A stretch of DNA of 64,000 bases from Tretioscincus oriximinensis (taxonomy: Eukaryota; Chordata; Lepidosauria; Squamata; Gymnophthalmidae): positions 1,229,729 through 1,293,728 of the forward strand of contig JAJVDF010000378.1 in NCBI GenBank assembly GCA_022410635.1. The letters are read 5' to 3'. A program made the position numbers and the translations under genes. Below are positions 11,656-21,893 of the stretch, piece after piece (position 1 is the first letter of the stretch; every line of letters begins with the position of its first letter). Below the pieces are notes generated by a model that was given only the letters and a program-made list of their open reading frames with translations, had not been told where the DNA came from and searched no databases.

Positions 11656-12018
11656 TAAGAAAGAGGAGGGAGGAGGAGAAGAAGAAGAGGGAGCAGAGGA
11701 GGAGAAAGAAGAAGGAAGAAGAATTGGGTTTTTATACCCCATCCTTTTCACCTGAAGTAGGCTGACCAGATGATCCGGAGGGGGGGGGGGGATAGAAATC
11801 CAGTTTTGTAGTGTCCCACGGTTTTTGCTGAGGAAATTCTTTTTAAAAAAAAAATTCCCAATTTTTTATTTTTTTTCCCCCTCAGGAAAAACCGGGAGGC
11901 ACCACAAAACCATGTTTTCACACACCCCACACAAAAGGGGTCATCTGGTCAGCCTACCTGAAGGGACTCAGAGGGTCTTACAATCTATTTTTCACCCAAT
12001 GTGGTGGTGTCTATTGTG
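11656..12018 (-). mobile_element. tRNA-derived SINE 3' part, split by a hAT MITE
   Basis: Minus-strand text at 11700-11752 reads GGGGTATAAAAACCCAATTC followed by a (TTCTTCTCC)-like tail, as at the 3' ends of the SINEs at 19675 and 36007. Beyond the MITE (11957-12018) the SINE resumes with the CACCACATTGGGTGAAAAAT and GATTGTAAGACC blocks, equivalent to CCACAGCCTGGTGAGAAAGA and GAATGTAAGTC at 36100. The tRNA-like head is absent. Confidence 0.6.
11758..11956. mobile_element. hAT-like MITE (foldback), copy 1
   Basis: Terminal inverted repeats start TAGGCTGACCAGATGA and end TCATCTGGTCAGCCTA, and much of the 199 bp is imperfectly self-complementary. It is flanked by CCTGAAG on both sides (11751-11757 and 11957-11963), a 7-bp duplication, or 8 bp if one end base is shared. 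That size and the GACCAGAT-type ends fit a non-autonomous hAT. It sits inside a tRNA-derived SINE. A second copy is at 58488. Confidence 0.75.
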
Positions 12019-12539
12019 AAAATGTTTAATGATTAATCTTTAGACCATTATCACAACTAAAACAAATAAATACCAGCCAGCAAACTAGCCAATCAAGATT
12101 AAAAACACAAATACAGTATACAATCCATTAAAAAGTAGAATAATGGTTAAAAATATAAAGAAATCAGTAAAAGACTATGCAGCACAGCTATTAATAACCT
12201 TTTCAATTATTAAAAAATGACCTTACACTGTTGGCTTTAATTATAAATATAGCCACTTGGGTTATAATAGCTTTTATCTACTCCCTGTAGCATCTTATGG
12301 ACTAAGTCGTTATTGTTTATTGATCGCGATTTACCCAGTAGAGGAGCTAAGTACTTCTCCCTGAGTTGGTGTATAAGGAACATTCCAGAACGAAATGCCT
12401 AGTATCTTNCACAACGTGTGCCCCCACCTCCACATACAGAGCCTTTCCTGGTATGTTCTCATAACAGCCACCTAGTTGGTTAATTGGTCAGTGTAACGAA
12501 ACTGAGCAGGGGCTAAGACTNTATGTGTATTCTTCTTTT

Positions 12540-13235
12540 ATATATTTATTTATTCAGTTTGATTTTTGTAACACAGTTCCCACCTTATTAATATTGGTAG
12601 ATGGTCTTTTCATAAGGACAAGGCACTCAAATTGTATATATTTGTATGTATGTAGACAGGATAGGAAAGATAGGAATGATAAATAGTAAAATTGCACTGT
12701 TATTAGGGTTTAATCTTCAGGTAGGCTACCACTATGCCCCTTAGGAAGAAACCAAAATTATGGAGTGAAAATGAAACCAGAATAAGCCCCTTTGCTCTGT
12801 AATCTCAAATAATAAAGACTTCTGTTTTATAACACAAAAACAGCTTTATTAAAACAAAGTAACAAGTGACACTTAAACTTAATGAAAACCAAGTTACAAA
12901 TTAACTATACTGGGTTAGGGTAAAAGGCACTTTACAATGTCTCTGGCACAGATTCCTTCTCTTGACTGTATTTAATGTCTCCCCCAGCTCTGCCTTTTCT
13001 TTCCCTACTACCCCAGCAGTTCAGTATCCCTCTTTAGTGTTTATTTATTTATTTTCACACTCCTGGCAGAGAACCTGTTTTATTTGAATTGTTTGGCCAC
13101 ATGCTCAAACAACCCCTAACAACAACCATTTACCTCTCAATCAATCAACATTAACCACTCTCTCACTCATACCTCCCCTTTTTATAATCCAAGCCCTGTC
13201 CCCATAGCTCAGCTCCTAGGCTTGGAAAATTTAAA
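12540..13235 (-). mobile_element. LTR-like insertion in the LINE
   Basis: This stretch separates reverse-transcriptase-side from C-terminal LINE sequence. On the minus strand it has a TATAAAAA box (13179-13186) and, about 335 bases downstream, an AATAAAG polyadenylation signal (12843-12849) in TTTTAATAAAGCTGTTTTTG. That order is typical of a solitary LTR. Ends and target duplication could not be placed, and no internal genes are present. It could instead be another repeat or diverged LINE sequence. Confidence 0.35.
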
Positions 13236-15454
13236 GCAGCCTTGCTCTAATTAAGTGATTTCATTACAGTCAGTANGGGGTGGAGTGCTTCAACTTGTAT
13301 ATATAAGCAATCTAGAACCATTATTTCCTGCTTTAGTTCTGTGTAACTCCCAATGTTAGTTCTGGCTTTATTCCTCTCAATAAACCAATACAGAAGATTA
13401 CGTCTCCTTGTCTCCTGTTTTGGCAAGGGAAGGTAACAGCTTTTAACATAACTTGTTCTATACTTTGCCCATCCAGGAGCCAACTGTATCACTTTGTTGA
13501 TCTCCCAAAGATCACAATTTTTTATTTACCTTTATTTATATGAAGGGCATTTTTTGAGCAATACGTTCCAAACAATTTTAATGATCTTCTCAGGCTCACT
13601 GGAGTAGCTGACATCAGAAAAATGTCATCAGCAAAAAACAAGATGTTGACTGCCCTTTCCATAACTTTGGTGTAAGTTATTAAGATTTAAAGTTTGGACA
13701 ATATCATTAATATAGAAGCAGAACAAAAAGGGCCAATCAAACACTAAGTGAGGTCTCTGAGTACAAAGTGATAATTAATTTCAAGTGCCTGCAATCTATA
13801 TTTGTTAGCAGTAGTTTATCCCATAATATGTCCCGATTTATTGAGTCAAAGGCTGCTGACAAATGAATAAATGCAGTATAGAGATTTCTACACTTAGCCA
13901 TATGAGTACTAGATGATGTAACACAAAACAGTTATCAGAAGTTGAGCAGCCCTGCCAGAATCCCGCCAGCTCTTCAATTAAAATGTTGTTGTTAGATGCT
14001 CAGTTTCCTCAGTTCTTTACCTCAGTTTGTCTTATACTTAAAACATTGATAGTTTGAATAGTTAAAAATCTTTTTATATTGGAGGTAAGCTTTGTATATG
14101 CTTCAAGTACTGCATTTATATTATTGGACTTATTATGCATAAAGTGTCTTATGTCTTGTGCAGTCTCTTANCTTATCAAATTTTCAATCAAAGAAACATC
14201 AGTCTCTTGTTTTGTTGAAGTACCAAGTTAGTCATGAGATTGCTATTGGGTACTAATGCCTGTCATAGATCAACTGATGCAGGGAAGCTTATGGAAAGGG
14301 GCTGATATAAAAATATTTCACAGAGATTTCTGTGAAAATTGAGGAGTATGTTTTTGAGACACATATGTAATCCAGATAGCTATTAGATTTTGCTGAAGGG
14401 GTAGCATCGATCTTTACCATTTTCCCCCCAAATTTGAAAATTGTATCTATAAAATAGAGCCGAACTAGTTGTAGTCCGGCTCTATTTCTTTCTGAGTGTC
14501 TAGAGTGCCACTCAGAGTCTATTGGTATAATGTTTGGGGACAATCCACAGCAGGGTGCAAGCTTGTCAACTGAGTCCCTGATCCTTGCATTAAAGTCACC
14601 CAATATAATGGTAAGTGTCAATGGGAATAACTTCCCTAATTCTTTCAGCATGGATTCCAGTGTAGGCCAGAGGTCTGAAGAGTAATAATCTGAAGTAATC
14701 TGGCTGGGGGAAAAACATTTTAATAGGTTGTGCTTCCTCATCTAATCCTAGAGCTCCTTTAACAAACAGGGCCACTCCCCCAGTGGACCTGCCATTGTTA
14801 GTGACCTTCTGTACTGAATTGCTCCAACCTATGTAGCCTGGTATCTGGATTGCTTGATCTGTGGTTAACCAGTTTCTTGTAAGGCTACTATAGAGTGGGC
14901 TGTCAAGAATTCCACAAAGCGAGGGTTATGTGCTTTATCTGTCCATGCAGCTATGTTCCATGTGAGTAACTTAATATACTGTTTCTCTGGCTGCTCTAGT
15001 CAGTATTGCTAAGTGATTTTACCATCAAATGTTGGGCATATATAGTCAATATTTATTTGAAAAGGAGATGGGTTTGGTGATGAAAAGATGATGTTGAGAT
15101 TCGCTAGGTGCATGAGTTATCGAGATGTTTTCAGCTAGTTCTTCCGGTTGCAGGTAACGAAACTCTAGATATTGTTCCTGGAACAAGTTTGTACTTTGTG
15201 CCTGTTTTCTCTCCATCTGGANTTGCATTGGGTGCTGACACTGCTGGTGAAATTGAAGCCTCTACCTTGATCGATTTCTTTCTAAAGGCTTGTTGTACAC
15301 CCACTTGGCCTGTGGCAATTCCCAAATTATACTTAGAAGGTTGATCGTTAGACTGAACGTATGAGTCCAATTTCCTTTGTATCGCAACTGCTTTTGGCCT
15401 CTCCACACTCTTTGTGCTAAGGCAAGTTGGCTCTATGGAAACTTACTTACTGAT

Positions 15455-15600
15455 CATTTATTTATTTATTTATATACCCCGCCCCATACCCGAAAGTGTT
15501 AGGGCAGCTAACAATAAATACAAAATTTGTTAATACAAAATTAACAAATCAAAAACAGTATAAAAACAATATCTAAAAGTCTCTGTACACCTTGAATCTC
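15455..15600 (-). mobile_element. L2-like LINE or SINE 3' end
   Basis: Reverse-complement reading gives a GTATTTATTGTTAGCTGCCC block, then CGGGTATGGGGCGGGGTATA and a tail of AAATA units. Same 3' end as at 10190 and 63400. It lies within the minus-strand LINE between two ORF1-like stretches, so it inserted later or marks a junction. Confidence 0.55.
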
Positions 15601-16620
15601 TCTGCATGATGGGGTTGACTATATTTCCATAAAATAATCTAACTGACTAAGGTCTTTATACTGTTTTAGTATAATTAATAATTCATCTAAACAGGCTATT
15701 ATTTCATTTTTCCCTGGTGTATTGAGATTTTCAAATGAATTCATGAGGGATATTTCCTCCTGGTCCCATTTACTTCTTGAATTCTGTAGCTTTAAAAACT
15801 GCTTGCTAGGTTGCTGATGACTGTCAGCTGGCAGACTGATGTGATCCAATTGGCTAGTTTTCATGGGATTGCATTTTCTGTGTACTGGTTGTTTGCAATT
15901 ACCTTCTTTCCTCACAAGGGAGTGAGTGCCAGTTGCCTTAAATGATCTATAAATTATAATGTTGTATCTAATTCTTAAAAAGTCTCTTAGGCTAAGAGGT
16001 TTCTGTAGGACCTTCGTGGAATGAAAAGATACTAACAGTCTTTTATGGAAGCCAAAAACAGATTCTAGGTCAATTCTACAACTCTGTTTGCTGAATGCGG
16101 TTTAAAGAGGCAAGTACTTTCAATTTGGAGCCCCAGCAACCCCAATTAAATTCATTCTTTCCTATAAAGATAGCCAGTTAATTGGGAACAAGCTGGAGGG
16201 AATGTTTTGAAGCTTTCAAATTTAAGGCATAGGAGGCTTGGTTTATCTTCAACGTAATGTTTGGGGTCATAATGGGTTGACTTTTACTATTTAAATTATC
16301 CCTTTTATTTACTTGGCTCAAATCGTCTTTACACTGGGCTCTTGGTTGAGACTTTTGAATGATTAATGGCTTGTCCAAGTGTTGTTTAAGTAAGGACTTC
16401 CATGTCCTTACTTAGGGAGTTCAGTCTCCCCGTTAGAGTTTTTAAGGTGTTATGAGACAGAAAAACCAACTCTGGTGAAAAGTCAAGAGTGGAAATAGGG
16501 TTCAATATTAGTTTCCTTCTTATTTTCAACCCCTTCAAGCAAAGGAACATATCTGTTTGGAGATGCTAGGCTAGAGTAAAAGTCATCTTCCCCAGTGAGT
16601 ATAACTTCATTTTCCATTTT

Positions 16621-17124
16621 TGTCTGCTTATCTGTTTTTTATTTTCCAACCCAGGAGAGGCTATTTCCTGCTTTGTAATGAAGATAAAGAGCTATAAATC
16701 AATCCAGTTGGATAAGGAACTTTTCTCTGTTAGCAGAAGTCAGGCACGAGAATAATTATCACCAACAAAGCAAAAGAAAAACCTGGTGTCTATTAATCTA
16801 CTTGTAATTACTTGCTTTTGAACAGCTAGTTTGGCCGAAGCTGAGGCCAGTAGAGGGAGCTCACTCGTCTCCATGACAGATACATGTGGTTGTGTACTCC
16901 AATCTCATTGTTGAAAGANTCTTGCTCTTAACCTTTACACCACCCTGCCCCTAGGGATCTTCCATTTGAAGGCAGGGCCCATCTTACTCTGTACTAATAT
17001 GCTAATGGCAGGTCCATATTTCTGGGATATCAGAATAATACTCATGGCAGAAATTATCTAATTTTAGTTCTAAGTATTATTTTGACGTGTTCATAAAAAA
17101 CACAGAAGAAATCTAGAAGAAAAT
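16621..17124. other. Possible 5' leader of the minus-strand LINE
   Basis: Sequence upstream of the presumed ORF1 start. The stretch to about 16880 may be the LINE 5' leader. After that nothing is recognised apart from the 12-bp imperfect duplication at 17113-17124 flanking the next repeat. Confidence 0.3.
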
Positions 17125-17421
17125 TTCAGAGAAATAGACGTGTTAGTCTAGTAGAAAGTCAAGCAAAGGAGCTAGCAGCACTTTGAGACTAACTTGAGAA
17201 AATGGGTGGCATAAGCTTCNGTACACACGTCTACTTCTTCAGATGCATTTGAAGAAGTAGACGTGTCTACGAAATGCATCTGAAGAAGTAGACGTGTCTA
17301 CGAAATGCATCTGAAGAAGTAGACGTGTCTACGAAATGCATCTGAAGAAGTAGACGTGTCTACGAAAGCTTATGCCACCCACTTTTCTCAAGTTAGTCAC
17401 AAAATGCTGCTAGCTCCTTTG
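17125..17421 (+). mobile_element. Hairpin interspersed repeat with internal tandem array
   Basis: Same family as 8621-8816: left arm from TTCAGAGAAATAGACGTGTT through GCAAAGGAGCTAGCAGCACT, right arm ending TAGCTCCTTTGCT. The centre, 17224-17266, is a tight palindrome (ACACGTCTACTTCTTCA with its complement, 8-base loop). The right arm has expanded into four 31-bp units. Flanks CTAGAAGAAAAT (17113-17124) and CTAGAAGGTAAT (17422-17433) match at 10 of 12 positions, again a long target duplication. Confidence 0.65.
17250..17370 (+). repeat. 31-bp tandem repeat, about 4 units
   Basis: Units start at 17250, 17281, 17312 and 17343, essentially identical. Each is TGAAGAAGTAGACGTGTCTA followed by CGAAATGCATC. 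Within a unit GTAGAC pairs with GTCTAC as a 6-bp hairpin with a 2-base loop, and ATGCAT is a palindrome. The near-identity suggests recent expansion. Confidence 0.9.
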
Positions 17422-17433
17422 CTAGAAGGTAAT

Positions 17434-18549
17434 TGTTATTGTGTATGATTCATTTTATTTGTGATTGGTCAGTTTTATTTTCACAATAACAAAGTACTGA
17501 TGTATTTCAATTTTACTATACAACAATACAAATCAATCGACCTGCACAACAAAATATAGAATTTAGGATACTGCAGTATCATCTCCTGCCAGATAGAGAC
17601 ATGGAACACAGGAGTTATACTGTTATATCCTGTCAAGAAATAGATATAACAGCTACCCAAGTCTCTCTCTTGAGGTTATGCAGACAATAAACTGTTTGAA
17701 TAAGATCTCTGCCAATTCAGGTACCTGCACAATATACACAAACCTTTTAATATAAGTACACAGTATAATACTTAGACAGATAACCTCTGAGAAGGTGCAG
17801 TCACATCAATGCTGTAAATCTGCCCCTGAGGGGATTTACTGTCATTCCAATGAATACCAACTCTTTTTATGAAAAAAATATAAGTAAATCAAAGACTAGC
17901 ACAATAACAGAAGTAAATTATAGGCTGCTTTGGGGGATTATCTGGAAATTTCTAAGACTCTCCCCTATTTTATGCTTGCTCTTTCTATATTTATAAAAGG
18001 AAAAAGAATTTGTATTTTGATTTAAATAACATTTACTCTTCTCCAACAACTTACAGAATGGACCAATAATTCCCTGAAATGGCAATCCCCAGTCAAAATC
18101 TAATATTAGTGTCTTTAAAAAAAACCTTCAAAAATATTGTTTTTTCATTCTGCATTTCATCTGAAAATATTTCATTTTAAAACAAACAGTGTTAAAGATA
18201 GTAATGTACACAGTGAAGCACAGCGAGAAGGCTAAGCAGAGCACTGCTGGAGAAGGCTATCTTGACAGTAACACACACACAAAACATTGACCATTTGATG
18301 ACATTTTATTAAAAAGAATACTTCGATAAGCATACTTCATATCACTAAGTAAACACTGAACCATTATAGCATTGAACACTTGACATTTTTAACATTTGGT
18401 AAAGTGGAGTAAATTTAGGCCATGGCTAATAGGTCGTAGGAGTGTGGAAGGCGCAGCACCTTGGCCGACTGTCCCTGCAGCCCATACTGCACAGCCACCT
18501 TGGGCTGACCTAAAGGACACCTGCCACACCATCTTACATGGGCCCAATA
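17434..18549. other. No recognised feature
   Basis: AT-rich to 18400, then GC richer. No gene signal. Confidence 0.4.
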
Positions 18550-18668
18550 CCTGGCATGGCTTGCATCTAATGCAACACCCTCCCAGCCCATTATTGGGCA
18601 GAACTATTCACCTGGCATGGCTTGCTCCTGTAGTGAGCCCCACTGAGCCCTACTTTGGCAGAATTGTT
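18550..18668 (+). repeat. Imperfect 61-bp duplication
   Basis: Two units both start CCTGGCATGGCTTGC (18550 and 18611) and end GGCAGAACTATT or GGCAGAATTGTT. The middles are about 60-70% alike by eye. A 101-codon open frame passes through but has no recognisable domain. Confidence 0.55.
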
Positions 18669-19049
18669 TTGGTTCACTCATGTGAGCCTTGCCCAGGCTG
18701 AAGGCAATCAGAGGATCAAGGAGGTTTTATATGGCTCACAAGGTGCAGACCTATTTTGAATCCATTCCCAATGGTTCAGAGTTGTGTTCAGCTCCCAACC
18801 CCTCACAAGGGCATGCTCTACACCCCTGAAGCCTTTAAAGGGGCCCCTCACAAAATTATGAGATAGTCAAGGGATATCTGCNACCTGAGCTAGTAACTAT
18901 CCCTTCTGGCCAGCCAAGATCCGCAACTGCCACACTGAGCCAAGACAAAAAGGGGAAGGAGAGTTACTTGTCTATAAGACTCCCACAGTCAAAATATTCA
19001 CTACAGCAAGTCAGATGTAGTCACCTTTCAGGTGGATTTATACATAGTT

Positions 19050-19125
19050 ATGTATTCTTGCTTTTATTCTTAGCTATGTTGAGACCTTTGGGTACAGGGC
19101 AGGATATATGCATAAATAAATAATA
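19050..19125 (+). mobile_element. L2-like 3' tail fragment
   Basis: TGAGACCTTTGGGTACAGGG, then CAGGATATATGCATAAATAA and more TAA units: the recurrent 3' end also seen at 21830 and 63560. Confidence 0.55.
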
Positions 19126-19674
19126 ATAATTTAAAAATACAGGCAACAAGAAAGGAAATGCTTGGTGTGTCTGCTTGGCCCAACCCTCCACTTGCACCCT
19201 GCAGGTCAAGGGCCTTCTTATATCCTGTCCTAGCCAAGCCCACCAGCATCACAGAAAACCAGACTGGATATTAGGAAAACTTGAAGACAACTAGGTTGCA
19301 ACTTTCAAAGCTCTAGAGAGGGCAAAGACAGGGTGAGTGCAATGATGGTCCCCTACAGGGCTTGACTGGTCCTTCTGCTCATGTTCCTGCCTTTTCTCTG
19401 CCTGACTGGTGGTGTGGGGAAGAAAAGGCAAGCAGAGCTGCTGCCACCTGGCAAAGAGGCACAATGCCCTGCTTGGACTTGGTGGGGAGAGGGCATGACC
19501 TTTCTCCTGCCATTGCCTTCTCCTGCCACAGGAGTGGGTGACAGCAAAGCCAACAAGCTGATGCCACCTAGCAGTCCACAAGAGGAGATGCTGCCAAACA
19601 GATGGCCAGAGAGGAGACAGCGAGGTGGGTAATGGGTCTGGCAACCATCCATCCAACTGAAAGGAAGAGCAGCA
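19126..19674. other. GC-richer stretch without a supported gene
   Basis: Open frames of 60-133 codons exist on both strands at 19291-19692, but they overlap each other in several frames and are rich in P, S, G and Q without a domain. This pattern comes from low stop-codon density, not coding. Confidence 0.4.
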
Positions 19675-19992
19675 GCAGTAGCTCTCAGTCACTAAGGAGT
19701 CTGTCTCTCATCTGGGAGATGGGGTTTTGAAGCCCTGTGTCAGATATGGGGAGGGGTGAGCACCTTTTACTAGCCTGTAGCTCTAGCCAACCCAGCTATT
19801 CAAAAGCATGAATTGCAAGAAAGTGCAACTGACTGCAAGTAGATACATGGGAAGCACCACAGCCTGGTGGGGAAGATAGAATGTCAGCCTTCAGGCAAAA
19901 TACCCTTATAAGCCACTTTGAGTCCTTTTGAAAGGTGAGAAAAGCAGGGTATAAGAACCCAGTTCTTCTTCTCCTTCTCTTTCTTCTCCTAA
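19675..19992 (+). mobile_element. tRNA-derived SINE, full-length copy
   Basis: The head GTAGCTCTCAGTCACTAAGG resembles a tRNA A box and GGGGTTTTGAAGCCC (19721-19735) a B box with one extra T. The body includes ACTAGCCTGTAGCTCTAGCC and CACCACAGCCTGGTGGGGAA. The 3' end is AAAAGCAGGGTATAAGAACC and a TTCTTCTTCTCC-type tail. Collinear with the minus-strand copy at 36007-36295. Transcription by RNA polymerase III is known for this class; the B box here is damaged. Confidence 0.75.
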
Positions 19993-21734
19993 AGCCAAGC
20001 AGGCAGATATGTATCTAATGGTGGTGGTGCCCCACTCTTTCTTCCCACACACAGCATGTGAGAGGCTACCGGTGGCTCCCCACGACTTGCACCACAGTCA
20101 TCAGATTTTTGTAGGTGTTAAAGTTATGCAGTTTCATAAGTTATCTAGTAATGTAGTTTTGAACTAAAAATATAATGTGATTCAAAGATTATAAAGATTG
20201 TAATAAAGTGCTTATATATTTTTAAAATAAATATTGCACATTAAATTGAAAATTATAAATTAACTTTGTGTAAACCCAGCCCTGATCAAGAACATGTTTG
20301 AAGATTACTAGGGCAAGAGCATCTAGAGGAAATCATTATCCCCTTCTGCACCTACCCCTCTGTGATTTAAATGAGCCAGATCCACTGGTTCAGTCCAGAG
20401 AAAGGCATGGTCTAAATTTGGGCCATCTGCATAACATCCAACACCAGTCTTTTCTTTGACACCCACATCACTCTTGCGCTTGATACTATCATGTTGGTAC
20501 AGAAAACCTCAATGCATCTAGAAAATGATGTTGGGCATAAGCATCATGGGACACCATCTTTTCAGTGGAATGAGAAGTTTATTAATCAACAATTAATCCA
20601 AAATTGGATTAATCTTGTTTTTAATCCAAAATTGTACAAACTCCTTGATAGCGTGTACAAGATAAGGAGGAGAAATGTCAAAAATCACGTTTTTCTAATT
20701 CTGCCAGAAGCAGAAGGATGCTGTCACTTGGATACAAACCAATGAAAGTATTTCACGCTTTTTTCATTAAACACATTTTTCTCTACGTATGTTCAGAGTT
20801 CCATAGTCATCTGTCAACTGTGAGTGATGCTTAGGCATTAAAATGGCTGGCTTCTCTTGAAATACAACACAAAGGCCCCAAAATAGACTGCATGAGAAAA
20901 GAGACCTCACCTCTAAATTATAGCACCATAAAAAAGGTAGAGGAGAGGATATTCATTCTCTGTGGGATTTTTAAAGCTGTGATTATAGGCCTCACGTCCA
21001 TGTTTTTAGAAAGCTGACAGTTTTTAAAGAGAAAAATGGAGCCTTTATTCAGACAAATATGACCCCTTAACAAAGAGCAATCAGAAAATAATTGGGTACC
21101 TATTTCCAATTTCATAAGAAAACTTACATTTAAATGTTTGTGCGCTATATGAGGCTAAATTGCCCATACTTTTGACACTATGTGCTGAAAGATTCTTTGC
21201 AATTTTGTACTTGCATTTGTTGTGTATTTCTCATTTCAATCCTAAAATATGTAACTGACTTCTTAGCTCCTTCTGCAGTTGGCTTTGCTTTGGAATAGAT
21301 CTTGGAATTAGGCCCTGTCATCTCTACACCGGCATTGTCTATGGAAGGCACAAATGGCATGCAGATGACAACCTCTGTTCAGGATACAACACACAATAAA
21401 GCCTAGTGCAGGAAGGGCCTTTTACATATATCTTCACCTCCTCAAGTTTCCACCAGAGTTGAGTCAACATATCAGACTTGCATCACTTTAAGACATCAAA
21501 TACACTTTATTGCTGTTGAAAATATATCTCACCCAAAAAGAATGTTTAAAACCTGGAAGTATGGAAAGTCACATGTCTAAGATGTATCTTTATACCGCTA
21601 TTCAGAAAGCTTTCAAGAGCTTGCTTGAAGAAGACTTACTCATATTCTACTTTTTTGTATTTTGTGAAGCAACATGATTTTTTTTATAGGCACATGCGCA
21701 GGAAACACTTTAGATATACCTGCAAAATGAGTGA
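19993..21734. other. No recognised feature
   Basis: AT-rich. No gene or clear repeat end. Confidence 0.4.
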
Positions 21735-21893
21735 CCTTGAGCGAGTCACAGTTCTTTAGAACTCTCTCAGCCCCANCTACTTCACAGGGTGTCTGTTGTG
21801 GAGAAAGCAACAAAAGATATATGTGCCACCTTTTGGTTGGCCGCCCTGAGACCTTTGAATATAGGGCGGGATATAAGTACAAATAAATAAATA
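21735..21893 (+). mobile_element. MIR-like SINE with L2-like tail
   Basis: GAGTGACCTTGAGCGAGTCA is the conserved MIR-type core. It is followed by ACTCTCTCAGCCCC, CACAGGGTGTCTGTTGTGGA and the 3' end CCGCCCTGAGACCTTTGAAT...AAATAAATAAATAAAA. SINEs with this layout share the tail of their partner LINE, which the L2-like ends elsewhere in the window support. Confidence 0.65.

Larger units (their letters stand above)
12200..16620 (-). pseudogene. APE-type non-LTR retrotransposon (LINE), near full length, broken
   Basis: Read on the minus strand. An ATG at 16616 opens a 44-codon frame (MENEVILTGEDDF...) like an ORF1 start. Fragments of further ORF1-like sequence lie at 16378-15131. An endonuclease follows at 15000-14289, with a WNIAAWTD start, QETG, LGDFNARI and LDYICVS. 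Reverse transcriptase pieces are at about 13900-13500: a FIHLSAAFDSINR motif and the catalytic FFADDIFL. A terminal CxC-type domain with ECSLY lies at 12480-12320. Many stops and frameshifts make it dead. It is not L1 or CR1; an ingi/Vingi-like or L2-like clade is possible but unresolved. Two foreign segments interrupt it (12540-13235 and 15455-15600). Confidence 0.7.

Noticed and set aside
17250..17370. CRISPR-like regularly spaced repeats
   Set aside because: Units are contiguous with no unique spacers, and the context is a vertebrate interspersed repeat.
19291..19692. 133-codon and overlapping frames on both strands
   Set aside because: Several frames are open at once in a GC-richer stretch, with no domain and no splice or repeat context supporting coding.
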